Assembly (NCBI GenBank): GCA_023403845.1
Contig: JAEYDL010000020.1
Location: 62,001-126,000 of the forward strand
DNA from: Pseudomonadota bacterium
Lineage (GTDB): Bacteria; Desulfobacterota; Desulfovibrionia; Desulfovibrionales; Desulfovibrionaceae
Length of the DNA stretch: 64,000 nucleotides
Direction of reading: 5' to 3'
The notes beneath the pieces were generated by a model. That model saw only the letters and a list, made by a program, of their open reading frames with translations, searched no databases and was not told the DNA's origin. Shown here in pieces: positions 25,712 to 34,961 of the stretch. Positions within the stretch are counted from its first letter, which is position 1. Every line of letters starts with the position of its first letter. A program made the position numbers and the translations under genes.

Positions 25712-25791
25712 AAAAAGAGGGGGGAACCGTTCTTTGGAAAGGTTTCCCTTCCTCTGCTCCATCCCTTTTCTTCCCTGAACCGTCAGCCCTG

Positions 25792-25822
25792 AAAGGTCCG
25801 TCCGGAAACGGCGGACCTTTTT
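25792..25822 (+). terminator. Rho-independent terminator of the hdr-flx operon
   Basis: Stem AAAGGTCCG / CGGACCTTT with a loop of about 11 bases that can pair further, followed by a T-run. It lies 81 bases after the flxA stop. Confidence 0.85.
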
Positions 25823-25992
25823 CCGTAACACGGCCGGGAACGCAGAAACGATGCGGAAACACGGCTCAGATTCGCTCCCTGAACGGCATGAGCATGCATG
25901 GTCTTCGTTCACGAAGCGCCTTCCCGGAATCCGCATCCTCTCCCGAAAACGCCCGATATGCCGCCGGCATCGTATGCAGCAAAGGCCCCCAC

Positions 25993-26583
25993 ATGAACAC
26001 GCTCGCCAGCCCCCACCCTACGGAACGCACCCGACTGCGCCCGTTTACGCAAGACGACAAACTCCTGATCCGGAACCTGTGCGCAGATCCGCGCGTCATG
26101 CGCTTTTTCCCGTCACCTCTGGATGAAGCTGCAAGCGACGCCCTGCTTGAAAAAATTCTTGCGCATCAGACTCGATACGGCTTCAGTCTCTGGGCTGTGG
26201 AGGAACGCTCCACAGCCATCTTCATGGGCTTCACCGGACTGCTTCATGTCTCCTTTTCCGCCCCGTTTACGCCCTGCGTGGAAATCGGCTGGCGTTTTCT
26301 GCCCGAATTCCAGGGACTCGGGCTAGCCTGCGAAGCTGCCCGCAGCGCCCTGCATCATGGCTTCCACAGGCTGAATCTCCCGGAAATCGTCGCCTTTACC
26401 GCCGTGGCCAATCTTCCCTCCCAAAGACTTATGCAACGGCTCAGCATGAGTCATGATCCAGCGGACGATTTCGATCATCCCCTGCTTCCCCCCGGGAACG
26501 CCCTTCGCCGTCATGTCCTGTATCGCCTGCAAGCCGACCGTTGTTCCTCTCTCGAACCGGACAGCTCTTCCCGAACACCATGA
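25993..26583 (+). CDS. GNAT-family N-acetyltransferase, RimJ/RimL-like
   Basis: A 196-residue protein starting MNTLASPHPTERTRLRPFTQ. The order of segments (TERTRLRPFTQDD, FMGFTGLLH, VEIGWRFLPEFQGLGLACEA, VAFTAVANLPSQRLMQRLSM) is that of RimJ/RimL-type acetyltransferases; the QGLGLA loop binds acetyl-CoA pyrophosphate. Related enzymes acetylate ribosomal proteins or small amines; the substrate here is unknown. It follows the hdr-flx terminator and stands alone. No good Shine-Dalgarno is present, but the protein match begins exactly at this ATG. Confidence 0.85.
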   Translation: MNTLASPHPTERTRLRPFTQDDKLLIRNLCADPRVMRFFPSPLDEAASDALLEKILAHQTRYGFSLWAVEERSTAIFMGFTGLLHVSFSAPFTPCVEIGWRFLPEFQGLGLACEAARSALHHGFHRLNLPEIVAFTAVANLPSQRLMQRLSMSHDPADDFDHPLLPPGNALRRHVLYRLQADRCSSLEPDSSSRTP

Positions 26584-27303
26584 AATCCTTTCCGCTGCGG
26601 GCTTCACGGAGGACGGAGCTACGAGACTTTTCGCAGCAAGCGGTTTACGCGACAAGAGGGAATCAATCGAATGCGTCCGGGGAAAAATCGCCGCCAGTTC
26701 CGGTGGACTGATGCTGCGTTGCAAGGATCTGCACCATCCCGAACGAGGTTCAAAGAATCTTGCACGGACTGGAAAGCGGTCGAGTTCCTGCAACAGTGCG
26801 GCCATGAAATGACGACCGGAGCCGGAGAAGTCGGCCTGTTGCGCGGCCCTGCGGACGGCCCCGCGTGTCTGAAGCTCCGGCCACTCCGGAGCAGACCGGC
26901 GTGGAGTACACGTCCGGCAATGCCGGAGGCATGCACGACTGCGGTCATGAAGGCAACCTGACCGTCACTCCGGGAGCGGGGATACCCCGGTCTTCTGCCG
27001 GAACGGGTTTCACTGCGCCGCCAAGGCGATTTTTCAGTCCCCAGAAGAAAGTGCGGAATAGCGGCAGGCGGTCCGGGACTCTCCGGGGCGACGCGATTCT
27101 TCCTTCCTGTTTTCTCCAGGAATATCTGCCTGTCGGAATGCTGACTTTATGCGAGAGAGTCTCTCGACTCCCTGAGGGAAAGGAAGCGGAAAGGCATCGA
27201 CACTCCGGCTGTTCCCTCGCAGGGAGCAACGGCCGTCCCTTGCCCAGACCCCACAGGAATCCCCTGCAAAGGGGTAAAACAAACTTTTTCTGCAGGCAAT
27301 CCG
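26584..27303. other. Intergenic region, no gene recognised
   Basis: About 720 bases between the GNAT gene and the leuD terminator. Several open frames exist on both strands, but none has family-like composition or a good start. In Desulfovibrio relatives leuB and a small gene follow leuD; neither is seen here. Confidence 0.35.
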
Positions 27304-27322
27304 GGGGGGCAAAAAGCCCCCC
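27304..27322 (-). terminator. Terminator after leuD
   Basis: Stem GGGGGGC / GCCCCCC with a 5-base loop, 13 bases past the leuD stop. The minus-strand continuation is only moderately T-rich. Confidence 0.7.
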
Positions 27323-27334
27323 TCGGGAAAAGAG

Positions 27335-27835
27335 CTACGCTCTGGCGGCGAGCTGCTCGCGGACATAGGGAACGAGTCCGCCCTTGTCGATCAGATTCTG
27401 CATGACGGGGGACAGCGGGGGCACCTTGATCGTTTCCCCGTTGGTCAGATCGCGGATTACGCCGGCTTCAGGATCGATTTCCAGGGTATCGCCGTCGTTG
27501 ATCTTGTCCACCTCATCCCCGATTTCCAGAAGCATAAGCCCCATATTGAAGGCGTTGCGATAGAATATGCGGGCGAAGCTGTGTCCTACGACAACCTTCA
27601 TTCCAGCGCCAAGAATGGCGATGGGGGCATGCTCGCGGGAGGAGCCGCAGCCGAAGTTGCGCTCGGCCACCAGAATATCTCCCTCCTGAACACGGTTTAC
27701 CCAGCCGTGTTCGAGTCCTTCCATGCAGTTCTCACCGAGTTTTCTGGCATCGGTAGTCACCAGAAAACGGGCCGGGATAATGGCGTCCGTGTCTATATGC
27801 GCGCCAACCTTATGAACTTTACCAGTAAAGGCCAT
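27335..27835 (-). CDS. leuD: 3-isopropylmalate dehydratase small subunit
   Basis: A 166-residue protein of the LeuD/aconitase swivel-domain family: HIDTDAIIPARFLVTTD at the N-terminus, and the signature NFGCGSSREHAPIAILGAG (residues ~58-76). With LeuC it isomerises 2-isopropylmalate to 3-isopropylmalate in leucine synthesis. Size and sequence fit the archaeal/deltaproteobacterial short type. The ATG at 27835 has AAGGAG seven bases upstream. A 226-base gap to leuC is unusually wide for this operon; no gene was recognised in it. Confidence 0.96.
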   Translation of the reverse strand: MAFTGKVHKVGAHIDTDAIIPARFLVTTDARKLGENCMEGLEHGWVNRVQEGDILVAERNFGCGSSREHAPIAILGAGMKVVVGHSFARIFYRNAFNMGLMLLEIGDEVDKINDGDTLEIDPEAGVIRDLTNGETIKVPPLSPVMQNLIDKGGLVPYVREQLAARA

Positions 27836-28061
27836 TGATGCTCTCCTTGTCTGCGGGCCGCGCTTCAAAACGGAAACCGTTCGCGCTGCGCACCCCCAGT
27901 CTGCGGCAGGAGAATGTCCTGCCCTGTCTCAAAGCGTCGTACCCGACGGAAACGGACTTTGAAACGCTTTCCCGTTCCCAAACGGCCCGCGCCTCTTCCG
28001 GGTTGAATCCCGCATGCGGCGAAAAGAACCGGACTGCCCCGGATCGTTCCGCCGCCGGATT

Positions 28062-29321
28062 CTACAGCTGATCCGGTCCGGCAATAATGCCGGCCACCGC
28101 GGAGGCGGCGGCCACGCAGGGGCTGGACAGGTACACTTCGGCTTCAAGGCTGCCCATACGGCCGCGGAAATTGCGGTTCGTGGTGGCGATGCAGCGTTCT
28201 CCATCCCCGAGAATGCCCATATGGCCGCCAAGGCAGGGACCGCAGGTGGGCGGACCCACGATGCATCCCGCATCGGAAAATACGTCGAACAGCCCCTCAT
28301 GCATGGCCTGACGCCATACGGAAGGCGTCGCGGGCAGCACGATGCAGCGTACGCCCCTGGCGACCTTCCGCCCCTTGAGCACGGCGGCGGCGTCGCGCAT
28401 GTCGGAAATGCGTCCGTTGGTGCAGGAACCGATGACCACCTGATTCACGGGCAGATCCTTCACTTCGGAAACGGGTCTGGTGTTTTCCGGCAGATGCGGA
28501 CAGGCGACCTGCGGCTCCATGCCGGATACGTCCATGCGCACCACCCGTTCATAAACAGCACCCTCATCGGGAGCGATCTTCGGCGCATCGGGACGATTGT
28601 GTTCGGCGCAATAGGCCAGCGTCACGTCGTCGGACGGGAACAGGCCGCACTTGCCGCCCGCTTCGATGGCCATGTTGGAAATGGACAGACGGGCTTCCAC
28701 ATCAAGCTCGGCCAGCGTGGACCCGGCAAATTCCAGCGACTTGTACAGAGCGCCGTCAACGCCGATTTCCCCGATCAAGCGCAGAATAAGGTCCTTTCCG
28801 CGTACCCATCTGGGCATTTTGCCCTCGATATCCACCCGAATGGTCGGAGGCACCTTGAACCACAGACTGCCCATGGCCATACCCGCCGCCACATCCGTGG
28901 AACCAAGGCCGGTGGCGAATGCCCCGAGACCGCCATAGGTACAGGTGTGGCTGTCCGCGCCGATGACCACGTCTCCGGGGCCGACAAGACCGAGTTCGGG
29001 CAACAGAGCGTGTTCAACGCCGCAATTGCCGCCTTCGTAATAATGGGTGATGCCCATTTCCTCCGCAAACTTGCGGCTGACGAGCACCTGATTCGCGGAA
29101 TCGATGTCTTTCTGCGGAGTGAAGTGGTCCATCACCAAAAAGACCCGATCCTTGTCGAAAACCCTGTTTGCGCCCATGGCCCGAAACGACTTGATGGCGA
29201 GCGGCCCGGTAATGTCGTTGGCAAGGACGCCGGAAAGCTGGCAATTGACGATCTGTCCGGCTTCGCGGATCTCTTCATCCGTGTGAGCCTGAAGAATTTT
29301 CTGAGCAAGCGTATGAGGCAT
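28062..29321 (-). CDS. leuC: 3-isopropylmalate dehydratase large subunit
   Basis: A 419-residue aconitase-family protein carrying the [4Fe-4S] cluster. Signatures are VIGADSHTCTYGGLGAFATG, VVIGSCTNGRISDMRDAAAV and AGCIVGPPTCGPCLGGHMG, which supply the three cluster cysteines. It begins MPHTLAQKILQAHTDEEIRE, as in the homoaconitase-like short LeuC. It partners LeuD. It lies 71 bases after the leuA stop, with a strong hairpin between them. Confidence 0.96.
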   Translation of the reverse strand: MPHTLAQKILQAHTDEEIREAGQIVNCQLSGVLANDITGPLAIKSFRAMGANRVFDKDRVFLVMDHFTPQKDIDSANQVLVSRKFAEEMGITHYYEGGNCGVEHALLPELGLVGPGDVVIGADSHTCTYGGLGAFATGLGSTDVAAGMAMGSLWFKVPPTIRVDIEGKMPRWVRGKDLILRLIGEIGVDGALYKSLEFAGSTLAELDVEARLSISNMAIEAGGKCGLFPSDDVTLAYCAEHNRPDAPKIAPDEGAVYERVVRMDVSGMEPQVACPHLPENTRPVSEVKDLPVNQVVIGSCTNGRISDMRDAAAVLKGRKVARGVRCIVLPATPSVWRQAMHEGLFDVFSDAGCIVGPPTCGPCLGGHMGILGDGERCIATTNRNFRGRMGSLEAEVYLSSPCVAAASAVAGIIAGPDQL

Positions 29322-29357
29322 GAAAAAGGCTCCGGAAAAGGTTGAAGGTTACAGACC

Positions 29358-29385
29358 GTCCCGGTCCTGATTTCCGGACCGGGAC
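29358..29385. terminator. Perfect hairpin between leuA and leuC
   Basis: Inverted repeat GTCCCGGTCC / GGACCGGGAC with an 8-base loop, directly after the leuA stop. No T-run follows on the minus strand, so it may protect mRNA or partially attenuate leuCD expression rather than end transcription. Confidence 0.5.
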
Positions 29386-29392
29386 AGAAAAA

Positions 29393-30943
29393 TCAGTCGC
29401 ACGTGGGAATGAGGCGTTTGCCTTCCTGCGCCTTGTGATCCAGCCGGTTCAGTGCATCTACGTAGGCCTTGGCGCTCGCGACGATGACGTCGGGGTCGGA
29501 ACCGTGTCCGGTAGAGGTAAATTCACCCTCATGCAGACGCACGGTCACTTCGCCCTGAGCATCGGTGCCGCCGGTGATGGCGTTGACGCTGAACTGCTCC
29601 AGATCAGGCGCGCGCCCCACGATCTGGGAAATGACGTTGAACGTGGCGTCAATGGGTCCTGCGCCGAAACCGGCCCGGCGCAGTTCGTCTCCGGAAGCCT
29701 GCAGCACCACGGCCGCAGTGGCGGGCATATTGGACCCCATGGAGGTCTGCACGGTCACGTTAACCAGACGGTAACGATCCGGAATCCGGTACACTTCGGA
29801 GAAGACCAGCGCCTCAAGATCCTCGTCGTGCACATTGGCCTTCTTGTCGGCCAGCTCCTTCACGGCCTCGAAAACAATGTTCACCTGATCCTCGTCCAGA
29901 TGATAACCGAGTTCTTCAAGACGGGTGCGCACGGCGTTGCGGCCGGAATGCTTGCCGATGACCAGATCCGTGGACTTCCGGCCGATGGACTGCGGCGTCA
30001 TGATTTCATAGGTTTCACGGTTCTTCAGCATGCCGTCCTGATGAATGCCGGACTCGTGCGCAAAGGCGTTGGAACCGACTACGGCCTTGTTCGCAGGGAT
30101 CGGACGCCCGATGATGTGGGCGAGCAGACGGCAGGAGGGGAACAACTGTTCACAGATGATGCCGGTCTCAAGATCGTAGTAATCGTGGCGGGTCTTCAAA
30201 GCCATGACTACTTCTTCCAGAGCCGTGTTGCCCGCACGTTCCCCAATGCCGTTCAGGGTCACTTCGGCCTGGCGCGCGCCACATTTCAACGCAGCCAGCG
30301 TATTGGCCACCGCAAGGCCAAGGTCGTCATGGCAGTGCACGCTGAAGACAGCCTTGTGCGCGTTGGGCGTATGCTCGATGATATAACGGATGCGCTCGCC
30401 ATATTCGAGCGGCTGGGCATAGCCCACCGTATCAGGAATATTGATGGTGGTCGCTCCGGCGTCAATGGCTGCTGTGAACACGCGCACGAGGAAATCGGGG
30501 TCGGAGCGGGAAGCGTCCTCGGCGGAAAATTCCACGTTGGACGTATAACGGGCGGCATGCCGCACGGCGGCGGCGGCCATTTCAACCACCTGATCCGGCG
30601 TCTTGCGCAGCTTGTACTCCATATGAATGGGCGACGTGGCGATGAACGTATGAATCCTGGGATTTTGTGCGCCGTGCAGAGCTTGCCAGGCGCGATCGAT
30701 ATCGGCCTTGGAAGCACGGGCAAGCGCCGCAACCTGCATTCCACCCTTCACGGCGTTGGCGATGGCGTGCACGGACTCGAAATCCCCGACGCTTGAAGCG
30801 GGAAAACCGGCTTCCATAACATCCACTCCCAGAATCTCAAGCTGCCGGGCCATACGCAGCTTTTCCTGCAGATTCATGGTGGCGCCGGGGGACTGTTCCC
30901 CGTCACGGAGCGTCGTATCGAAGATAATAACGCGATTAGACAT
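29393..30943 (-). CDS. leuA: 2-isopropylmalate synthase
   Basis: A 516-residue enzyme condensing acetyl-CoA with 2-ketoisovalerate, the first committed step of leucine synthesis. The catalytic barrel starts RVIIFDTTLRDGEQSPGATM; NIPDTVGYAQP and FSVHCHDDLGLAVANTLAA carry metal ligands, and GNTALEEVVMAL follows. The C-terminal ~130 residues form the leucine-binding regulatory domain (VTVRLHEGEFTSTGHGSDPDV), so feedback inhibition by leucine is expected. The ATG has AAGGAGA upstream. No leader peptide rich in leucine codons was found upstream. Confidence 0.97.
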   Translation of the reverse strand: MSNRVIIFDTTLRDGEQSPGATMNLQEKLRMARQLEILGVDVMEAGFPASSVGDFESVHAIANAVKGGMQVAALARASKADIDRAWQALHGAQNPRIHTFIATSPIHMEYKLRKTPDQVVEMAAAAVRHAARYTSNVEFSAEDASRSDPDFLVRVFTAAIDAGATTINIPDTVGYAQPLEYGERIRYIIEHTPNAHKAVFSVHCHDDLGLAVANTLAALKCGARQAEVTLNGIGERAGNTALEEVVMALKTRHDYYDLETGIICEQLFPSCRLLAHIIGRPIPANKAVVGSNAFAHESGIHQDGMLKNRETYEIMTPQSIGRKSTDLVIGKHSGRNAVRTRLEELGYHLDEDQVNIVFEAVKELADKKANVHDEDLEALVFSEVYRIPDRYRLVNVTVQTSMGSNMPATAAVVLQASGDELRRAGFGAGPIDATFNVISQIVGRAPDLEQFSVNAITGGTDAQGEVTVRLHEGEFTSTGHGSDPDVIVASAKAYVDALNRLDHKAQEGKRLIPTCD

Positions 30944-31058
30944 GACTTTTTCTCCTTGAGTCTCGGGAAGTCAGGAACGGGAAACGGAAGGACCGTCGCC
31001 ATGTACGATCTGTTGTGTCTGCCTGCGTTCCATTTTTCCCAAGACTGGGTATACAGAA

Positions 31059-31101
31059 GGGGAGAGAAGGGGGCGCTCCAATCAGGTCCCCTTCTCTCCC
31101 C
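31059..31101 (-). terminator. Terminator after pssA
   Basis: Perfect 14-bp inverted repeat GGGGAGAGAAGGGG / CCCCTTCTCTCCCC with a 15-base loop, 23 bases past the pssA stop, then a short T-rich stretch on the minus strand. It separates psd-pssA from leuA. Confidence 0.8.
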
Positions 31102-31123
31102 TGCATCAAAGCGTCAACAGCCG

Positions 31124-31870
31124 TCAATTCTGCGCAAGGCTCCCTAGGCGGTTGCGGCGAGGCAGAATGATGAAAGTGTAGACCGGACCGGATAGGATGT
31201 AGATCGTGCCGAGAATGAACCCGAAGACCACGGGCTGAGAGAGAATCAGCACGAAAATGAGGAGAGCCACAACCATGTAGCTGAAAGCATGGGCCCGCAG
31301 GAACCCGTATTCCTTGAACGCGAAGTAACGAACACGGCTGACCATAAGCAGGGCCATGATAAACGTCACCACGAGAGCGAGGAAAGCGACGCGGGCTTCC
31401 AGCCATCCGGGCAGGTAGGAGGAAAAGAGAATGAACATGGCAAGCGCGCAGCCCGCCGCCGGGCAGGGCAACCCGACGAAGAACTTCTTGCTGACCACGT
31501 TGACGTTGACGTTGAAGCGGGCCAGACGCAGGGCCGTACAGGCCACATAAAGAAACGCCACGCCGACACCGAGCTTGCCGTAGCCGTTCAACATCCATGC
31601 CCAGCATGTAAACGCGGGCGCCACGCCGAAGGCAACGAGATCGGCCAACGAGTCGTACTGAATGCCGAATTCACTGGCCGTATTGGTAAGACGGGCAACC
31701 TTGCCGTCCAGCCCGTCCATCAGAGCGCTGAACAGAATGGCAAGGGCGGCGCCTTCCACACTTCCCCGCGTGGCGAGGATCATGGCGAGGAAACCCGTAA
31801 ACAGGCTTGCTGTCGTAAAAAGGTTCGGGAGAATGTACACTCCGCGCCGAACTGGTTTTTCTGCTTGCAT
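31124..31870 (-). CDS. pssA: CDP-diacylglycerol-serine O-phosphatidyltransferase
   Basis: A 248-residue integral membrane enzyme that makes phosphatidylserine. It has the CDP-alcohol phosphotransferase motif D-G-x2-A-R-x8-G-x3-D-x3-D as DGLDGKVARLTNTASEFGIQ with YDSLAD following (residues ~52-77), and about eight membrane helices. It begins MQAEKPVRRGVYILPNLFTT, typical of the Bacillus-type PssA. The psd gene is immediately upstream on the same strand, so the two steps to phosphatidylethanolamine are co-expressed. Confidence 0.95.
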   Translation of the reverse strand: MQAEKPVRRGVYILPNLFTTASLFTGFLAMILATRGSVEGAALAILFSALMDGLDGKVARLTNTASEFGIQYDSLADLVAFGVAPAFTCWAWMLNGYGKLGVGVAFLYVACTALRLARFNVNVNVVSKKFFVGLPCPAAGCALAMFILFSSYLPGWLEARVAFLALVVTFIMALLMVSRVRYFAFKEYGFLRAHAFSYMVVALLIFVLILSQPVVFGFILGTIYILSGPVYTFIILPRRNRLGSLAQN

Positions 31871-31916
31871 ATTTTAGGTACCTGCGGACCAGGTCTGTCC
31901 GCCCCTGTTCTGGGAA

Positions 31917-32564
31917 CTAGGAGCGGAACTTTCTGGCGAGAATGCTTTCACCCGCCGAGACAGCATCACCGACAGTGACTACGGCACTATAGTCGGGAGG
32001 CAGATAGAGGTCAACCCGAGACCCGAAGCGGATCATTCCGAAACGTTCCCCTCGGGCAAGAGCATCACCCTCTTCCACACGGCAGACGATGCGCCGCGCG
32101 ATCAGCCCGGCGATCTGCACCATGACCCACGGGCGATCCTCCGCATCGCGCACAAGATAGGCGCACCGCTCGTTGTCCGTGGAGGCCTTATCCAGAGCCG
32201 CGTTGAAAAAGGCTCCCGGGAAATAGCGGATGGTCTCCACGCGCCCGGCCACAGGGGTGCGGTTCACATGCACGTTGAACACGTTCATGAAAATGCTGAT
32301 GCAGGTTCTGCTTTCGCCGGTAATAGGATCGGGACGCGGCTCCACCCGCACGACCTTTCCGTCGGCCGGACACACGGCCACATCCGGTTCGGTTGGCACC
32401 ACCCGTTCCGGATCCCGGAAAAAGTGCCCGGCGAACCAGGTGGCGATCAGAAGAATCATGGCAACCGGCCAGCAGCCGATAGCCGCGAACACGAGCGAAC
32501 TCAGACCAAGCAGAAAAAGAAAGGGCATGCCCTCCGGGGCCACTCCAATGGAACCTTTATGCAT
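31917..32564 (-). CDS. psd: Phosphatidylserine decarboxylase, short archaeal-type
   Basis: A 215-residue pyruvoyl enzyme that converts phosphatidylserine to phosphatidylethanolamine. It has an N-terminal membrane hairpin (FLFLLGLSSLVFAAIGCWPV), then CPADGKVVRVE, FMNVFNVHVNRTPVAG and the self-cleavage site in RFGSRVDLYLP, where the Ser becomes the pyruvoyl group. The start at 32564 is chosen because the protein match begins there (MHKGSIGVAPEGMPF); the longer frame upstream shows no domain. Confidence 0.94.
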   Translation of the reverse strand: MHKGSIGVAPEGMPFLFLLGLSSLVFAAIGCWPVAMILLIATWFAGHFFRDPERVVPTEPDVAVCPADGKVVRVEPRPDPITGESRTCISIFMNVFNVHVNRTPVAGRVETIRYFPGAFFNAALDKASTDNERCAYLVRDAEDRPWVMVQIAGLIARRIVCRVEEGDALARGERFGMIRFGSRVDLYLPPDYSAVVTVGDAVSAGESILARKFRS

Positions 32565-32727
32565 GGGGAATCCTTGGCATGAAGAGTGAGACGGACCGCG
32601 GCAGGCCCGCCGCGGGTGATATGGAATCATGACTGAAAATGAAAACGAACGCAAGCAGCGGCAACCTGCTGGAAAAGACGTCGTCCCGACAGAATTCTGA
32701 CGACGCGGTGTGCGGCTCCGCCTGTTC

Positions 32728-34191
32728 CTAACGTCTCCAGAATTCAGGAACGACCAGAACCACAATCGCATAAAATTCCAGCCTGCCCAACAACATGACC
32801 AGTGACAGCACCCATTTGGAAAAGTCGGGCATCCAGCCGAAATTGTCCACAGGCCCCACCTTGCCGAGTCCCGGTCCCACGTTCGAAATGCAGGTCAGGC
32901 TGGCGGTAAAGGCCGTCATGAGATCCGTGCCCTGCGCGGTGACCAGCAGCGTGCCGAGAATGAGAACAAGCAGATAGAGCAGAAAGAAGCCCACGATGCC
33001 CGAAAGCATTTCCGGCAGCACAGGCTGTCCGTCGATCTTCAGACCTCGTACCGAACGGGGATGCAGGAGACGAAAAATTTCCTCATAAATCAGGCGAACG
33101 AGCACGACCATACGGAGGATCTTCACGCCTCCTGCCGTGGATCCCGTGCTGGCTCCCATGAAAGTGAACAGCAGCAGAACGCCCAGTGAAAGTGCAGGCC
33201 AGCCGATGTAGTTTTCACTTACGAAGCCCGTTGTGGTGCAGATGGAAACCAGCTGGAACATGGCCGCGCGAACGATCTGCTCCATATCCGCCAGGCAATG
33301 CAGAGGAAAGACTCCACCCAGGATCAGAACGCTCACAATGACGGCTCCGCCCGCAGCAAGCAGCCCGGCATAGGCAAGGAACTCGGTACTGCGCCGGTAT
33401 ATCCCGAAATCTCCGGATAGAAACCGGTAATGCAACACAAAATTCACCCCCGCAAAAAACATGAACAGTACGAGAATCCACTGGATGACCGGACTGGGAA
33501 AGGCCGCGATGGACGCGTTTCGGGTAGAAAAGCCGCCCGTGGCCACGGTGGAAAAACTGTGGTTCACGGCATCGAACCAGTCCATGCCCGCAAGATGGAG
33601 CAGTACGATCAGCACCAGCGTCATGAGGCAGTATATCTTCCAGAGCGCGATGGCCGTATCCTGCAAACGCGGCGTGATCTTGTCCGGCCGGGGGCCGGGA
33701 GCCTCGGCCCTGTAAAGCTGCATCCCTCCCACACCGAGCAGGGGGAGCACGATCAGCGACAGGACGATGATTCCCATGCCTCCCAGCCAGTGTGTGAGAC
33801 TCCTCCATATCAGCAGGCCGCGGGGCAGGGCCTCGATATCCCCAAGAACGGTCGCTCCGGTGGTAGTAAATCCGGAAGCGGCCTCGAAAACTGCGTCGGT
33901 GACCGTCATCCAGCCGGTGAGGACATAGGGCAATCCCCCCGCGAAACTGGCGACGATCCAGCAGATTCCGACGACGGCGAGTCCTTCGCGCGGATTAAGG
34001 CGCAGGGGAGCCAGAGGACGATTGAACCAGGCCAGAACCAGACCGCCCCCGGCGACGATGCCCAGCGAAGCGGCAACCCCGGGCAGAGCGTCGTCCCCAT
34101 ACCCGATGGACACTGCCATGGGTATGATCATCGTTGCGCCGACACAGACCAGCAATGCTCCGACAATAAACAGAATCGCGCGTAACTGCAT
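32728..34191 (-). CDS. trkH: Trk-type potassium uptake channel subunit TrkH
   Basis: A 487-residue membrane protein with the four pore-loop repeats of Trk/Ktr transporters: AASGFTTTGATVL, STVATGGFSTRNAS, VSICTTTGFVSENY and TCISNVGPGLGKVGP. Each carries the filter glycine. It imports potassium together with a TrkA-type regulatory subunit, which is encoded two genes upstream on the same strand. The ATG is at 34191; a longer frame exists but its extra 250 codons have no family resemblance. Confidence 0.95.
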   Translation of the reverse strand: MQLRAILFIVGALLVCVGATMIIPMAVSIGYGDDALPGVAASLGIVAGGGLVLAWFNRPLAPLRLNPREGLAVVGICWIVASFAGGLPYVLTGWMTVTDAVFEAASGFTTTGATVLGDIEALPRGLLIWRSLTHWLGGMGIIVLSLIVLPLLGVGGMQLYRAEAPGPRPDKITPRLQDTAIALWKIYCLMTLVLIVLLHLAGMDWFDAVNHSFSTVATGGFSTRNASIAAFPSPVIQWILVLFMFFAGVNFVLHYRFLSGDFGIYRRSTEFLAYAGLLAAGGAVIVSVLILGGVFPLHCLADMEQIVRAAMFQLVSICTTTGFVSENYIGWPALSLGVLLLFTFMGASTGSTAGGVKILRMVVLVRLIYEEIFRLLHPRSVRGLKIDGQPVLPEMLSGIVGFFLLYLLVLILGTLLVTAQGTDLMTAFTASLTCISNVGPGLGKVGPVDNFGWMPDFSKWVLSLVMLLGRLEFYAIVVLVVPEFWRR

Positions 34192-34229
34192 GCTATTTTG
34201 CCTTGTCTCGTTACGTGTTGCTGTGAGGA

Positions 34230-34841
34230 CTAGCCGATCAGTCCGATAAGGGTCCAGCCCAGCCTCAGTCCGTATCCCAGAATGACCACGCCGCAGATTA
34301 CGTTGATCCAGCGCAGAACGGTCGCGCTGATCCGGCTGCGAAACAGCGTCGTCAGCGTGGTCAGCCCCAGAAACCACAGGCAGGAAGCGAAGACGACGCC
34401 GGCCAGAAAGACCGTTGACGCCGCTCCAGGCAGACTGGCCCGGAACGCTCCGAGCAGGAGAGTCACGTCCACGACGGCCTGCGGGTTGAACCAGGTGACG
34501 GCACAGGCCATGCACACGACCCGCTTCAGAGGAAGCTCCCGTTCCGCCACCTCGGGGCTTGCCGCCGGAGAACGGATCAGGCGAAGGCCCATGTATATGA
34601 CGAGCAGACTTCCCAAAAACAGCACTCCCGCCCGAACCAGGAAAAAACGCTCCATCAGGACGCCCGCTCCGAAAAAACCGGCCAGCGCCAGCGTCACATC
34701 GAAAAAAATGACGATCAGGGCCGTCCTGTAGGCTTCCGCCCGAGGTCGGGACATGCCCGTATTGATCACGAACATGTTCTGGACGCCGATCGGCGCCGTA
34801 TAGGCCAGCCCCAGCGTCACTCCCTGCAAAAAATGGAACAC
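34230..34841 (-). CDS. LysE/ArgO-family amino acid exporter
   Basis: A 203-residue protein with six predicted membrane helices. The LysE signature is near the N-terminus: LGLAYTAPIGVQNMFVINTG, with AVTWFNPQAVVDVTLLLGAF in the middle. LysE-type proteins export basic or other amino acids. A GTG at 34841 preceded by GGGAG is the likely start, since family similarity begins there (VFHFLQGVTLGL); an ATG at 34913 would add 24 unlikely residues. It is sandwiched between trkH and trkA, 38 bases before trkH, so all three may share a transcript. Confidence 0.88.
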   Translation of the reverse strand: MFHFLQGVTLGLAYTAPIGVQNMFVINTGMSRPRAEAYRTALIVIFFDVTLALAGFFGAGVLMERFFLVRAGVLFLGSLLVIYMGLRLIRSPAASPEVAERELPLKRVVCMACAVTWFNPQAVVDVTLLLGAFRASLPGAASTVFLAGVVFASCLWFLGLTTLTTLFRSRISATVLRWINVICGVVILGYGLRLGWTLIGLIG

Positions 34842-34961
34842 GATGATACTCCCTGCTGTGATGCGGTCCGCGCATTCCCGCCTTCGGCAATGCCGCTTTT
34901 GTATGGAAGCCATGAATCCCGATGCCGGGAAAACCGGCCACTCGTGATAGGCAAATGCCGA

